Shown here piece by piece: positions 28,172-36,893 of a DNA stretch of 64,000 nucleotides (the first letter of the stretch is position 1; the number at the start of each line of letters is the position of its first letter). The notes beneath the pieces are model-generated. The model made no database searches and had not been told where the DNA came from. It saw only the letters and a list, made by a program, of their open reading frames with translations. The translations under genes and the position numbers were made by a program. The stretch is from positions 1,178,001 through 1,242,000 of the forward strand of contig NZ_CP093342.1 in assembly GCF_022637555.1 (NCBI RefSeq). Reading direction: 5' to 3'. The DNA comes from Microbacterium sp. H1-D42 (GTDB lineage: Bacteria > Actinomycetota > Actinomycetes > Actinomycetales > Microbacteriaceae).

Positions 28172-28891
28172 TCACACGACGAAGGCGATGATGGCGCGCA
28201 CCAGCACCACCAGCGTGCCCGCCCAGGCGCACAGCAGCATCACCCGGCGTGCCACCGACGGCGGCACTCGGCGCGCCGCGTACACGCCGGCGAGCATGCC
28301 GGCGGCCGTGCAGGCGCCGAGCACCAGCAGGTCCGCTGGGGCGATCGTGGGCAGGCCGCGCAGGGCGACAGAGACGGCGCCGTAGCCGAGGAAGATGATC
28401 TGCGCGCTCGCCGCGAAGCGGCGCTGCGGCCAGTCGTCACCGAGGGCGAAGGATGCCAGTGCAGGGCCGGACAGCCCACTGGAGGCATGCATGAAGCCGG
28501 CCACTGCCCCAGCGCCGATCGCGCCAGGGCGTCCGCGCACATGTCGCGCGATCGGACCGAGTCGCTGCGCGCTCAGCGCCAGCACGCCCATGCCGCCGAT
28601 CAGCAGCAGCAGTGCGGGCTCCGGCAACGCGGATGCCGTCAGCGCCCCCAGCGGTGCGGCCAGCATCCCAGCACCCAGCAGCCACAGGGTGCGCGGCCAG
28701 TCGACCTCACGCCACGCACCTGGCACGGCGAACAGCGAGGCGATCACGGCGAGAAGCACGGCGACGGTCACACCTTCGACGGGTCCGTACGCGAGCACGA
28801 TCGGACCGATCAGCACCAGCACGAATGCGAGCCCGGTGACGCGCTGGATGACCGCGGCGAGCACGGTCACCGCGGCGGTGAGCACCAGCAT
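28172..28891 (-). CDS. TSUP family sulfite exporter TauE/SafE-like permease
   Basis: This 239-residue hydrophobic protein has seven to eight spans in the TSUP pattern, with GFMHASSGLSGPALASFAL as the conserved second-half motif. Family members move sulfite, sulfoacetate or other sulfur-containing organic anions. It starts 47 nt after mtlD on the same strand and could be the distal gene of the mannitol operon. GGGAGG lies about 10 nt before the ATG. Confidence 0.85.
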   Translation of the reverse strand: MLVLTAAVTVLAAVIQRVTGLAFVLVLIGPIVLAYGPVEGVTVAVLLAVIASLFAVPGAWREVDWPRTLWLLGAGMLAAPLGALTASALPEPALLLLIGGMGVLALSAQRLGPIARHVRGRPGAIGAGAVAGFMHASSGLSGPALASFALGDDWPQRRFAASAQIIFLGYGAVSVALRGLPTIAPADLLVLGACTAAGMLAGVYAARRVPPSVARRVMLLCAWAGTLVVLVRAIIAFVV

Positions 28892-28938
28892 CCGTCAGCG
28901 ACCTCCCGGCGGCCCGCCCGTCGGGCCATCCGTCGATC

Positions 28939-30135
28939 CTAGGCCGAGGAGTGTCCAGCGCCCGCCACCTCGGCGGCGCGCGCGAGGAACGCGTCCCGCA
29001 CGGCCGCGAAGAGCGGGTGTCCGTCATCGAGGCCGGTCACATCGGATGCCAGCGCGACGGCGTCCTCGGTGCGCAGCCGCTGCTGCAGTTCGACCGACTG
29101 CACGTCCTCGGGATCGTCGAAGGAGAGTGCCGCCGCGACGGCTGCCATCAGCGCACTGGTGGGCAGTTCGCGCTCCGCGGCCTCGGCGGCGGGACCGATG
29201 AAACGGTCGTGCCGTGACAGTTTGCGCAGCGGCTGCCGTCCCACCCGCCAGACGGTGTCAGGCAGCGCCGGATTCGAGAAGCGCCGCAGGATCGTCGCCC
29301 TGTACTCGGCCAGTTCGCCAGGGTCGAGGCCGTGCTTGGCGACCAGCAGGGCGGAGGTCTCCCGCAGTGCGGCGGCGACCTTCGCCTCGATTGCCGGGTC
29401 GGCGAGTGCCTCGGAGATGCGCTCGATGCCGGCCTGCGCACCGAAGTACGCCGTGGTGGCATGCCCGGTGTTGACGGTGAACAGCTTCCGCTCGATGTAG
29501 GGGGTCAGATCGTCGACGAAGTGCGCGCCGGGGATGTGCGGCGGGTCGCCGCCGAACGGTCCCCGCTCGATCGCCCATTCGTAGAACGGCTCGACGGTGA
29601 CGTCGACGCCGCCCCCCTCCGGCTGGCCGGGGACGATGCGGTCGACCGCGGTGTTCGCGAACACCGCGCGGCCGGCGAGGGCCCCCCAGTCCTCGCCGGC
29701 TCGCGCGATGATCTCCTGCCGCAGCAGGTCGGTGGCGCCGATCGCGTTCTCGCACGCCATGACGCGCAGGGCAGCGGCATCCGGCTCGCGCCTGCGCAGC
29801 GCGTCGAGGATCGGCGCGGCCACGAACGGCAGCACGGTGGGGCCCACCGCGGTGGTGACGATGTCGGCGTCGGCGATCTCGGCGACCAGCGCGTCGGGGT
29901 GCTCGGCGCTGTTGATCGCCCTGAACCCGGTGACGACCGTGTCGACGCCGCCCTCGCCCACTTCGTGCACCGTGTAGCTGTCAGCCGCGTTGATGGCGTC
30001 GACGAGCGGAGCGGCGACGTCGGAGAATACCAGGTCGTAGCCGCCCTGGTGCAGCAGCAGACCCACGAAGCCGCGCCCGATGTTGCCGGCGCCGAAGTGC
30101 ACGGCCCTGCCGCTCGTGCCCCGCTCGTCGCTCAT
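28939..30135 (-). CDS. mtlD: Mannitol-1-phosphate 5-dehydrogenase
   Basis: This 398-residue NAD-dependent long-chain dehydrogenase oxidises mannitol 1-phosphate to fructose 6-phosphate. The nucleotide-binding motif [14 protein letters not shown] lies at residues 12-25, and [16 protein letters not shown] carries the family's catalytic Lys/His region. The ATG overlaps the EIIA stop by 4 nt, which fits immediate processing of the imported phosphosugar. The C-terminus is slightly extended compared with E. coli MtlD (382 aa). Confidence 0.96.
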   Translation of the reverse strand: MSDERGTSGRAVHFGAGNIGRGFVGLLLHQGGYDLVFSDVAAPLVDAINAADSYTVHEVGEGGVDTVVTGFRAINSAEHPDALVAEIADADIVTTAVGPTVLPFVAAPILDALRRREPDAAALRVMACENAIGATDLLRQEIIARAGEDWGALAGRAVFANTAVDRIVPGQPEGGGVDVTVEPFYEWAIERGPFGGDPPHIPGAHFVDDLTPYIERKLFTVNTGHATTAYFGAQAGIERISEALADPAIEAKVAAALRETSALLVAKHGLDPGELAEYRATILRRFSNPALPDTVWRVGRQPLRKLSRHDRFIGPAAEAAERELPTSALMAAVAAALSFDDPEDVQSVELQQRLRTEDAVALASDVTGLDDGHPLFAAVRDAFLARAAEVAGAGHSSA

Positions 30136-30566
30136 GCCTCGTTCACCGCCGACAGCAGCGAGAACAGCTCCTCCGGCGTCGCCGCGGCGTTCAGCGCCGC
30201 CACGTCGTCGTCGTCCGAGAACAGGATCGCGATCTGCGAGAGGATCTCGAGGTGCTCGCCGTCCTTGCCGGCGATGCCGATCACGAACGTGGCGCTGTCG
30301 CCGTCCCAGTCCACCCCGCCGTCGTACCGCACGACGCTGAGGGCCGAGCCGAGCACGGCGTCCTTGGCGTCGTTGGTGCCGTGCGGGATGGCCAGGCCGT
30401 TGCCCATGAAGGTCGACACGGCCTTCTCGCGCTCGTGCATCGCGGCGAGGTAGTCGCCCGTGACGGCGCCGGCGGCGACGAGAGCGTCGGATGCCTCCTG
30501 CAGCGCTTCATCGCGGGTGGCGCTTCCGGGGTGGATGCGCACGCGGTCGAGTGTCAGAACGCTCAT
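30132..30566 (-). CDS. mtlF: Mannitol PTS enzyme IIA
   Basis: This 144-residue EIIA of the fructose/mannitol class has phosphorylated His62 in AIPHGTND, preceded by [14 protein letters not shown], the standard lead. It takes phosphate from HPr and gives it to the EIIB domain encoded just upstream. It is separate from EIICB, as in Firmicutes mtlA/mtlF. It overlaps mtlA and mtlD by 4 nt on each side, so the three proteins should be made in balanced amounts. Confidence 0.95.
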   Translation of the reverse strand: MSVLTLDRVRIHPGSATRDEALQEASDALVAAGAVTGDYLAAMHEREKAVSTFMGNGLAIPHGTNDAKDAVLGSALSVVRYDGGVDWDGDSATFVIGIAGKDGEHLEILSQIAILFSDDDDVAALNAAATPEELFSLLSAVNEA

Positions 30567-32236
30567 TTCTCCTCCTGGCTCGGATTGGTGTTGCGGACGA
30601 TCTCCACGACCTCGTCGTAGCGCGGCGAGTTCATGAAGTTGTCGACGGAGACGTGCATCGAGTCCGGCGACTTCGCCCTCGCGCGGTCGGTGAGCTGCTG
30701 CTGGGTGATGATCAGATCGGCCGTGCCGTCGAGGTTGGCGATCGCCGCATTCGTGACGGTGATGCCCTCGATGCCGGCCTTCTTGATCTTGTTCCGCAGC
30801 ACGCTGGCGCCCATCGCGGACGAGCCCATGCCGGCGTCGCACGCGAACACGATGTTCGTGATCTGCCTCGTCGCCAGGGTGCCGCCGTCGGAAGCCCCGC
30901 CGGTCTCGACCTGCGTCTCCAGCTTGTCGACGAGCTCTTCTGCCGCAGCCGTGTCCCCGCTGGTGCGCAGCGCGTCCATCGCGGCGGACTTCTTGCCCTT
31001 GTTCGCCTCGGTCTGCGCGATCGCCGCACCGAACGAGTCCGCCTCGGCCAGCAGGTCGCGGCGACGGGATGCCCGCAGGATGATGCCGGTGATGAGGAAG
31101 GTCACCACAGCGGCGATGACCACCGACAGGTAGACCACCATCAGGTTGCCGACGCCGGGGCCGACGGCGGCCGCGGTCACCGCGATGATGCTTCCGGGTG
31201 CTGCCGGGAAGGCGAGCCCGCCGCCGAGGAGCATGTTCGTGGTGACGCCGGCGGCGCCTCCGGCGATCAGCGCGAGAATCGTCATCGGCTTGCTCAGGGC
31301 GTACGGGAAGTAGATCTCGTGGATGCCACCGAAGAACTGGATGATGATCGCCCCTGGAGCAGACGCCTTCGCAGCGCCGATCCCGAAGAAGGTGAAGCCG
31401 AGCAGCAGCCCGAGACCGGGGCCGGGGTTGGCCTCGATCAGGAACAGGATCGACTTGCCCGCATCGGCCGCCTGCTCGATGCCCAGCGGCGTGAACACGC
31501 CGTGGTTGATGGCGTTGTTCAGGAAGAGCACCTTGGCTGGTTCGACGATGATCGACACCAGCGGCAGCAACTGCATCGACACCAGCCAGCCGACCGCACC
31601 GCCGAGCACAGCGCTGATGCCGAGCATGACGGGGCCGAAGGCGAAGAACCCGACGATCGCGAGGATCATGCCGAGGATGCCGGCCGAGAAGTTGTTCACC
31701 AGCATCTCGAAGCCGGGCCTGATCTTGCCGTCCCACAGTCGGTCCATCTGCTTGGTGATCCAGCCGGCGATCGGACCCATTATCATCGCGCCGAGGAACA
31801 TCGGGATGTCGGTGCCGACGATGACGCCCATCGTGGCGATCGTGGCGACGACGCCGCCGCGCTCGCCGTAGACCATGCGGCCGGCGGTGTTCGCGATCAG
31901 CAGGGGCAGCAGGTACGTGATCATCGGGCCGACGAGTCCGACGTAGGCGGCGAAGTTGCCTGCGTCGCCCTCCGCGAGGGCCGTCATGGCTCCGCGCCAG
32001 CCGATCGCCTCCGAGTCGCCGCCGCCGCCGATGATCTCGGCGACCGGATACCAGTGCCAGGCCTGGCCGAACGGGCTGTTCGCGCCGAAGAATCCGGCGG
32101 GGATGAAGAGCATCGTGATGAAGCCCCAGGCGATGAACGCCGCGATGTTCGGCATGATCATGCCGGACAGGAACGTGCCGAAGCGCTGCACCGCTACGCG
32201 GGCTCCTCCGGGCTTGGTCGGTGACGTCGTCGTCAT
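30563..32236 (-). CDS. mtlA: Mannitol PTS enzyme IICB
   Basis: This 557-residue permease has the EIIC domain at about residues 10-345, with multiple spans and the mannitol signature FGGIHEIYFPYAL plus NNAINHGVF. After a charged linker the EIIB domain (about 455-555) carries phosphorylated Cys466 in FACDAGMGSSAM. I placed the start at the ATG at 32236; the longer frame overlaps the Enzyme I gene in another frame. It lies 26 nt downstream of the Enzyme I gene. Confidence 0.95.
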   Translation of the reverse strand: MTTTSPTKPGGARVAVQRFGTFLSGMIMPNIAAFIAWGFITMLFIPAGFFGANSPFGQAWHWYPVAEIIGGGGDSEAIGWRGAMTALAEGDAGNFAAYVGLVGPMITYLLPLLIANTAGRMVYGERGGVVATIATMGVIVGTDIPMFLGAMIMGPIAGWITKQMDRLWDGKIRPGFEMLVNNFSAGILGMILAIVGFFAFGPVMLGISAVLGGAVGWLVSMQLLPLVSIIVEPAKVLFLNNAINHGVFTPLGIEQAADAGKSILFLIEANPGPGLGLLLGFTFFGIGAAKASAPGAIIIQFFGGIHEIYFPYALSKPMTILALIAGGAAGVTTNMLLGGGLAFPAAPGSIIAVTAAAVGPGVGNLMVVYLSVVIAAVVTFLITGIILRASRRRDLLAEADSFGAAIAQTEANKGKKSAAMDALRTSGDTAAAEELVDKLETQVETGGASDGGTLATRQITNIVFACDAGMGSSAMGASVLRNKIKKAGIEGITVTNAAIANLDGTADLIITQQQLTDRARAKSPDSMHVSVDNFMNSPRYDEVVEIVRNTNPSQEEK

Positions 32237-32262
32237 GATGTGTCTCTTTCTCGTGTCAGGTG

Positions 32263-33936
32263 TCACGGGGTGGGGGATATGGCGCCGGCGGCTTCGCGGG
32301 CGCCGGCCGCATCGTCGGCGGTCAGAGCGGCCTCGGCGAGGCGTCGCGCATCTGCCGCCGTGTAGCGAGTGAGAGAGCGGCGCACGTCGGCGAGGGCCGC
32401 CGGCGCCATCGACAGGCTCGTCGCGCCGAGGCCGACGAGCACGACCGCCAGCAGCGGGTCCGCGGCGGCCTCGCCGCAGATTCCCACCGGCTTGCCGGTC
32501 CGCGCGCCGGCGTCGCCGACCTCGCGCACGAGTCGCAGCACGGCCGGGTGCCACGGGTCCTGGAACGAGGCCACCGAGCCGAGCAGCCGGTCGGCCGCCA
32601 TCGTGTACTGGGTGAGGTCGTTGGTGCCGATCGAGGCGAAGCCGGCGTGCGCGAGCACGCGGTCCGCGAGCAGGGCGCTGGCCGGCACCTCGACCATGAC
32701 GCCGGCGGTCTTCAGGTCGTATTCGTGCGCCAGCGTCGTGAAGTACGCCGTCTCCTCGACCGTGGTGACCATCGGCGCCATCACCCACAGGTCGGCTGCG
32801 GTGGCGGCATCCGCTTCGGCGAGGGCGGTGAGCTGCTCGCGCAGGATGTCCTCGCTGGCGCGCAGCGCCCGAAGGCCGCGAAGGCCGAGGGCGGGGTTCT
32901 CCTCGTGCGCGTCGTTGAGGAAGGCGAGCGGCTTGTCGGCGCCGGCGTCGAGCAGTCGCACGACGACCTTCTTGCCCTCGAACGCCTGCAGCAGCTCGAT
33001 GTAGCTCGCCCGCTGCTGCTCGATCGTCGGCGCCTGCCCCGCCGAGAGGAAGAGGAACTCGGTGCGGAACAGCCCCACACCCTCTGCCCCGCGGGCCACG
33101 GCGTCGGCCGCATCGGCAGGCTTGCCGAGATTGGCCAGCAGCCCGATCCGCGTGCCGTCCGCGAGCGCGCCTGGCGCGACGGGACCAGCCTCCTCCGCGG
33201 CGCGTGCGGCGAGCCGCTCCGCGACCGCGGCGAGCTGCTGCCCGGTCGGTGCGCCGTTGACCGTGCCCGCGGCGGCATCGACGATCACACTCTGCCCGTC
33301 GACGAGCGCCGCAGCCTCTGCGGTGCCGACGATAGCGACGATGCCCTTCTCCCTGGCGAGGATCGCCGTGTGCGAGGTGGGACCGCCGTCGGTGGTGATC
33401 AGAGCGAGCACCTGATCGAGGTTCAGCAGGGCGGTGTCGGCCGGGGCGAGATCGCGTGCGACGAGGACGAACGGATGCCCAGGGTCCGGCACGCCGGGGG
33501 CGGTGACCCCGCGCAGGTGCGCCAGCACCCGCTGTGCGATGTCATCGAGATCGGCCGCGCGCTCGCCGAGGTACCCGCCCACCGCCTCGAGCGTGGCGCG
33601 GAAGCCGGCGAACGCATCGTGCACGGCCCACTCGGCCGTGGTGCCCTCGTCGAGTCTGGTGTCGACCTCATCCTGCAGCGCGGGGTCCTCTGCGATCATC
33701 GCCTGGGCCTCGAGCACCTCCGCTGCGGCGCCGCCGGCAGCATCCGCCCGCCGCTGCAGATCGGCCGCGACAGCGCCGACCGCGTCGCGGACCCGCGTGC
33801 GCTCCGCCTCGACGTCGAGTGCGCTGCTCTGCCTCTCCGGCGCGGGCAGAGCCTCGGCCATGCGCACGACGATCCCTGTCGCGACGCCCTGGCCGATGCC
33901 GACGCCGCGAAAGAAGTGGGCAGACACCGTGCTCAC
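32263..33936 (-). CDS. ptsI: PTS Enzyme I (PEP-protein phosphotransferase)
   Basis: This 557-residue general PTS enzyme transfers phosphate from phosphoenolpyruvate to HPr. Phosphorylated His189 lies in DGGPTSHTAILAR, the PEP-binding barrel has GLFRTEFLFL and VMVEVPASAL, and IGTNDLTQYTMAADR marks the C-terminal active site. Length and domain order are normal, with no extra GAF domain, so it is EI and not the nitrogen-PTS PtsP. The GTG start overlaps the HPr stop (GTGA). Finding EI and HPr inside a sugar-specific operon suggests the whole PTS is induced together. Confidence 0.95.
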   Translation of the reverse strand: MSTVSAHFFRGVGIGQGVATGIVVRMAEALPAPERQSSALDVEAERTRVRDAVGAVAADLQRRADAAGGAAAEVLEAQAMIAEDPALQDEVDTRLDEGTTAEWAVHDAFAGFRATLEAVGGYLGERAADLDDIAQRVLAHLRGVTAPGVPDPGHPFVLVARDLAPADTALLNLDQVLALITTDGGPTSHTAILAREKGIVAIVGTAEAAALVDGQSVIVDAAAGTVNGAPTGQQLAAVAERLAARAAEEAGPVAPGALADGTRIGLLANLGKPADAADAVARGAEGVGLFRTEFLFLSAGQAPTIEQQRASYIELLQAFEGKKVVVRLLDAGADKPLAFLNDAHEENPALGLRGLRALRASEDILREQLTALAEADAATAADLWVMAPMVTTVEETAYFTTLAHEYDLKTAGVMVEVPASALLADRVLAHAGFASIGTNDLTQYTMAADRLLGSVASFQDPWHPAVLRLVREVGDAGARTGKPVGICGEAAADPLLAVVLVGLGATSLSMAPAALADVRRSLTRYTAADARRLAEAALTADDAAGAREAAGAISPTP

Positions 33937-34208
33937 GCCGACTCGTCGTGGTCGGTGGTCAGCAGTTCGGTGAGGGTGTCGAGCACCTGCTCGGCGTTCT
34001 CGCCGTCGGCGGTGATCACGACATGGTCGCCGAAGTCGATGCCGAGTGAGATGACGCTGAGGATGCTGGCGGCGTTGACGGCCTTGCCGGAGTCCTTCGC
34101 GATCGTCACCGGGATGCCGGTGTCCTTCGCCGCCTGTGCGAACAGCTTGGCGGGGCGGGCGTGCAGGCCGTGCGAGGAGCCGACGCGGACGGTGCGGGAG
34201 GCGGTCAT
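33933..34208 (-). CDS. ptsH: PTS phosphocarrier HPr
   Basis: This 91-residue phosphocarrier has active His16 in SSHGLHARPA and the canonical second helix ASILSVISLGI around the position of regulatory Ser46. It relays phosphate from Enzyme I to the EIIA proteins. Both ends overlap neighbours by 4 nt (EIIB upstream, ptsI downstream), which is tight coupling. Confidence 0.95.
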   Translation of the reverse strand: MTASRTVRVGSSHGLHARPAKLFAQAAKDTGIPVTIAKDSGKAVNAASILSVISLGIDFGDHVVITADGENAEQVLDTLTELLTTDHDESA

Positions 34209-34528
34209 GGTGTTTCCTTCTGGTCTTGCGGCGCGGCCATCGCGTCGCGGACGAGGCGCAGCGTGCGGCTGCCGTCGAGGTCGCTGAATGCGTCGTCGGG
34301 GAGGGTGACGACGAGAGATCGTGCGGAGAGGGAGGAGCGGATGCCGTCGGCGTGATCAGCCAGGTGCGGGCCGATCAGCACCACATCGACGCCGGCCGCG
34401 GAGAGCGCCGTGCGCTCGGTGCCGGCCTCGGTGGACCACGGCAGGCCAGCAGCTCCGGCCGCACGCGCCAGTCGCTGGGCGACGAACGTGCTCGACGCTC
34501 CGGCGCCGCACACCACGAGGATCCGCAT
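34205..34528 (-). CDS. Stand-alone PTS EIIB-like protein
   Basis: This 107-residue single-domain protein opens MRILVVCGAGASST, matching the phosphorylated-Cys loop of EIIB proteins of the lactose/cellobiose type (Cys7). There is no matching EIIC or EIIA in the operon: the mannitol permease already has its own EIIB domain. It is therefore either a regulatory EIIB acting on the divergent PRD regulator or a component of a PTS permease encoded elsewhere. The ATG at 34528 fits the domain start; a G-rich GGAAAGGGG lies upstream. Confidence 0.83.
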   Translation of the reverse strand: MRILVVCGAGASSTFVAQRLARAAGAAGLPWSTEAGTERTALSAAGVDVVLIGPHLADHADGIRSSLSARSLVVTLPDDAFSDLDGSRTLRLVRDAMAAPQDQKETP

Positions 34529-34573
34529 CGATGCCCCTTTCCGCTCCCAGTGTGCCCAGCGGCCCGCCGCGGG

Positions 34574-34611
34574 ATCCACCAGGGTTCCTTCCGCCCCTGC
34601 GGAACGTGGAT
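34574..34611. promoter_or_regulatory. Dyad-symmetric element between the PTS operon and its regulator
   Basis: ATCCAC (34574-34579) pairs with GTGGAT (34606-34611), and GTTCC (34584-34588) with GGAAC (34601-34605). Nested inside, TTCCGC and GCGGAA (34589-34604) form another inverted repeat. This is a plausible operator for the divergent PRD-type activator. Confidence 0.5.
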
Positions 34612-34680
34612 TTCCGCCCTTGGCGTCGCCGCGGCTGGCATCATGGAGGCGCAGACGTCGTCGATGAGGAAGGCGAAGGG

Positions 34681-36597
34681 ATGTCACGCCAGCGCCAGGA
34701 TCAGCTCCTCGGTCTGCTCCTGCGCCAGGACTCCTGGTCGACCGCGTCGGGGCTGGCTGATCAGCTCGGGGTGACTCCGCGCAGCATCCGCTCCTACGTC
34801 GCCGGTCTCAACGCGCGTGTCCCCACCGCCGACGCCGTCGAGTCGGGCCCGGCGGGCTATCGGCCCGGTCCAGGAGCCGGCGTCGCGCTGGACGCGGCAG
34901 GGGCCGCAGGCACCCCGCGCGCCCGCCTGCACCGGCTGGTGCGCACGCTGATCGATGAGGCCGACGGCGTCGACGTGTACGACACCGCCCTCGCTCTGCA
35001 CGTCAGCGAGACGACACTCGAGAACGACCTCGCTCGCGTGCGCGCCCTGCTCGACGGCAGCCCGGTGCGGCTGGAGCGCGATCGCGACCAGGTGCGACTG
35101 CGCGGCGACGAGCAGTCGCTGAGACGACTGCTGAGCAGGCTGGCTCAGGACGAGATGGATGTCGGTCCGCTGCGTGCCGACGCGCTGCAGCGCGCGCTCG
35201 CGCCAGAGACGGTGCCCGCAGGCGCCGTGGGCCCTTTCAAATCGGCGCTGGTCGCCGAACTCGGCGCACTGGGGTATTACGTCAACGAACTCGCGATCAG
35301 CGATGTGCTGCTGCACATCACCATCGCGGCCGAGCGGGTGGCGGCCGGGCGTGCCCTGGAGGCCCGCACGGTCGCCGCGGACGACGCTGTGGCCGCGGTG
35401 GGGACGGCGATCGCCGGCCTCGCCCAACAGCACTTCGGGGTGGTGCTCGGCGAGGGTGATCGCGAGCACCTCGCCGGCCTCGTGCTGACCAGGGTCGTCG
35501 CGCCCGGAGATCATGCCAGGCGCAGCACTGCGCCGCCGGTCGATCCCGCCGTCGCCGAAGCTGTGCGTGCCGAGATCGAGCAGGCCGCAAGCGACTACCA
35601 GGTCGATCTCATCGACGACGCGTTCTTGCTTCGACTCACCCTGCACGTGCAGAACCTGCTGCAGCGGTCTCAGCAGCAGGCGTGGACCCGCAATCCGCTC
35701 ACCCGGTCGCTGAAGTCGTCGTATCCGATGATCTTCGAGGTCGCCGTGTCGATCGCCAGCGGCCTTCACGACCGGCTGGGCGTGCCGCTGCAAGAGGACG
35801 AGATCGCCTACATCGCCATGCACGTCGGCGGGCGTCTCGAGCGCAGCAGGGCGGCGGATGCCATCCTGACGGCGACCATCGTCTGCCCCGGGTATCAGGA
35901 GCTGCAGGAGCTGCTGCGCTCGAGTGTGGACCGCTCGCTCGGTCGGCTGATCGAGGTCGTCCGCGTCGAGACCAGCGTCGACCCCGACGGCAGCGCGCTC
36001 GACACCGACCTCGTGCTCAGCACCGTTCCGCTGGCGGGGGCCGACGAGCGCATCGTGCGCATCCAGCCGTTCCTCTCGGATGGCGACGTCGAGCGGGTGC
36101 AGCAGGCCGCCGGCCGCATCCGGCGGGCCAGGCGCCTGCGACGACTGCGGGACGAGCTGCAGCGCTACTTCTCTGCCGACGCCTTCCTGGTGCCGCTGCC
36201 GGATGCCGGCGAAGAGCGGATCATCCGTCTGCTCGGGGCGACACTGACAGCATCCGATCTCATCGGCGAGGACTACGTCGAGAACACGATCGCACGCGAG
36301 CGGATGTCATCGACGGCGTTCACCGACGCGCTCGCGGTGCCCCACGCGCTGCAGATGAGCGCGCAGCGCACCGCGATCGCGATCGGCATCGCGGACGGCT
36401 CTGTGGCGTGGGGGAGCGGCCGCGTGCAGGTGGTTGCGCTCGCCGCGTTCAGCGACAGTGACCGCGAAGCGTTCCAGACGGTGTTCGAGCAGCTCGTCGA
36501 GGTGTTCAGCGAGCCAGGCAGCGTGCACCGGATCGTGCGACGCTCCACCGACTTCGAATCCTTCCTCGACGAGCTGGTCGCGGTCATCGACGGCTGA
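34681..36597 (+). CDS. PRD-containing PTS-controlled transcriptional activator (MtlR/BglG type)
   Basis: This 638-residue regulator has an N-terminal HTH (residues 1-45) and a second helical region to about 160. Next come PRD1 (about 183-273) and PRD2 (about 293-390, with NPLTRSLKSSYPMIFE and DEIAYIAMHVGG), an EIIB-like domain with Cys402 (IVCPGYQE) and an EIIA-like domain with His555 (AVPHALQ). This is the MtlR/ManR/LicR architecture: PTS phosphorylation of the PRD, Cys and His sites sets activity by sugar supply. It faces the mannitol operon, its likely target. I chose the ATG at 34681; GAAGG lies about 5 nt upstream. Confidence 0.9.
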   Translation: MSRQRQDQLLGLLLRQDSWSTASGLADQLGVTPRSIRSYVAGLNARVPTADAVESGPAGYRPGPGAGVALDAAGAAGTPRARLHRLVRTLIDEADGVDVYDTALALHVSETTLENDLARVRALLDGSPVRLERDRDQVRLRGDEQSLRRLLSRLAQDEMDVGPLRADALQRALAPETVPAGAVGPFKSALVAELGALGYYVNELAISDVLLHITIAAERVAAGRALEARTVAADDAVAAVGTAIAGLAQQHFGVVLGEGDREHLAGLVLTRVVAPGDHARRSTAPPVDPAVAEAVRAEIEQAASDYQVDLIDDAFLLRLTLHVQNLLQRSQQQAWTRNPLTRSLKSSYPMIFEVAVSIASGLHDRLGVPLQEDEIAYIAMHVGGRLERSRAADAILTATIVCPGYQELQELLRSSVDRSLGRLIEVVRVETSVDPDGSALDTDLVLSTVPLAGADERIVRIQPFLSDGDVERVQQAAGRIRRARRLRRLRDELQRYFSADAFLVPLPDAGEERIIRLLGATLTASDLIGEDYVENTIARERMSSTAFTDALAVPHALQMSAQRTAIAIGIADGSVAWGSGRVQVVALAAFSDSDREAFQTVFEQLVEVFSEPGSVHRIVRRSTDFESFLDELVAVIDG

Positions 36598-36626
36598 GCG
36601 TCACGACCTCGCCGCCGCCGTGCCCG

Positions 36627-36893
36627 CTACGCCGGGTCGAGAACCGCCGAGAGCGCGTCCAGCAGGGACTGCGCGTGCGGTGAGTCGGCGACCTCGAGGG
36701 TCACCTCGTCACCCGAGGCGATGGCGAGATCCATCACCGCCAGCACGCTGGACAGGTCGACGGATTCGCCCTCGCTCGTCGACAGCAGCACGGGTGCGCC
36801 GTGCGCTTCTGCCAGTCGCACGAGTTCGGCCACAGGTCGTGCGTGCACGCCGTGGTCGACGGCGACAGTGACCCGCCGACGCAGCGTGCTCAT
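36627..36893 (-). CDS. Second HPr-family phosphocarrier
   Basis: This 88-residue HPr paralogue has the active-site loop DHGVHARPVAEL (His17) and the helix VDLSSVLAVMDLAI at the position of the regulatory serine. It is clearly diverged from the HPr at 33933-34208. It has no Enzyme I or EII partner beside it; instead its ATG overlaps the stop of the phosphohexomutase gene in a purine nucleoside phosphorylase operon. All residues needed to accept phosphate appear intact, so it may serve a regulatory or nucleoside-linked role. Confidence 0.9.
   Translation of the reverse strand: MSTLRRRVTVAVDHGVHARPVAELVRLAEAHGAPVLLSTSEGESVDLSSVLAVMDLAIASGDEVTLEVADSPHAQSLLDALSAVLDPA

Noticed and set aside
32260..34287. 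A 675-codon plus-strand frame opposite Enzyme I and HPr
   Set aside because: It is an antisense shadow of genes with intact catalytic motifs.
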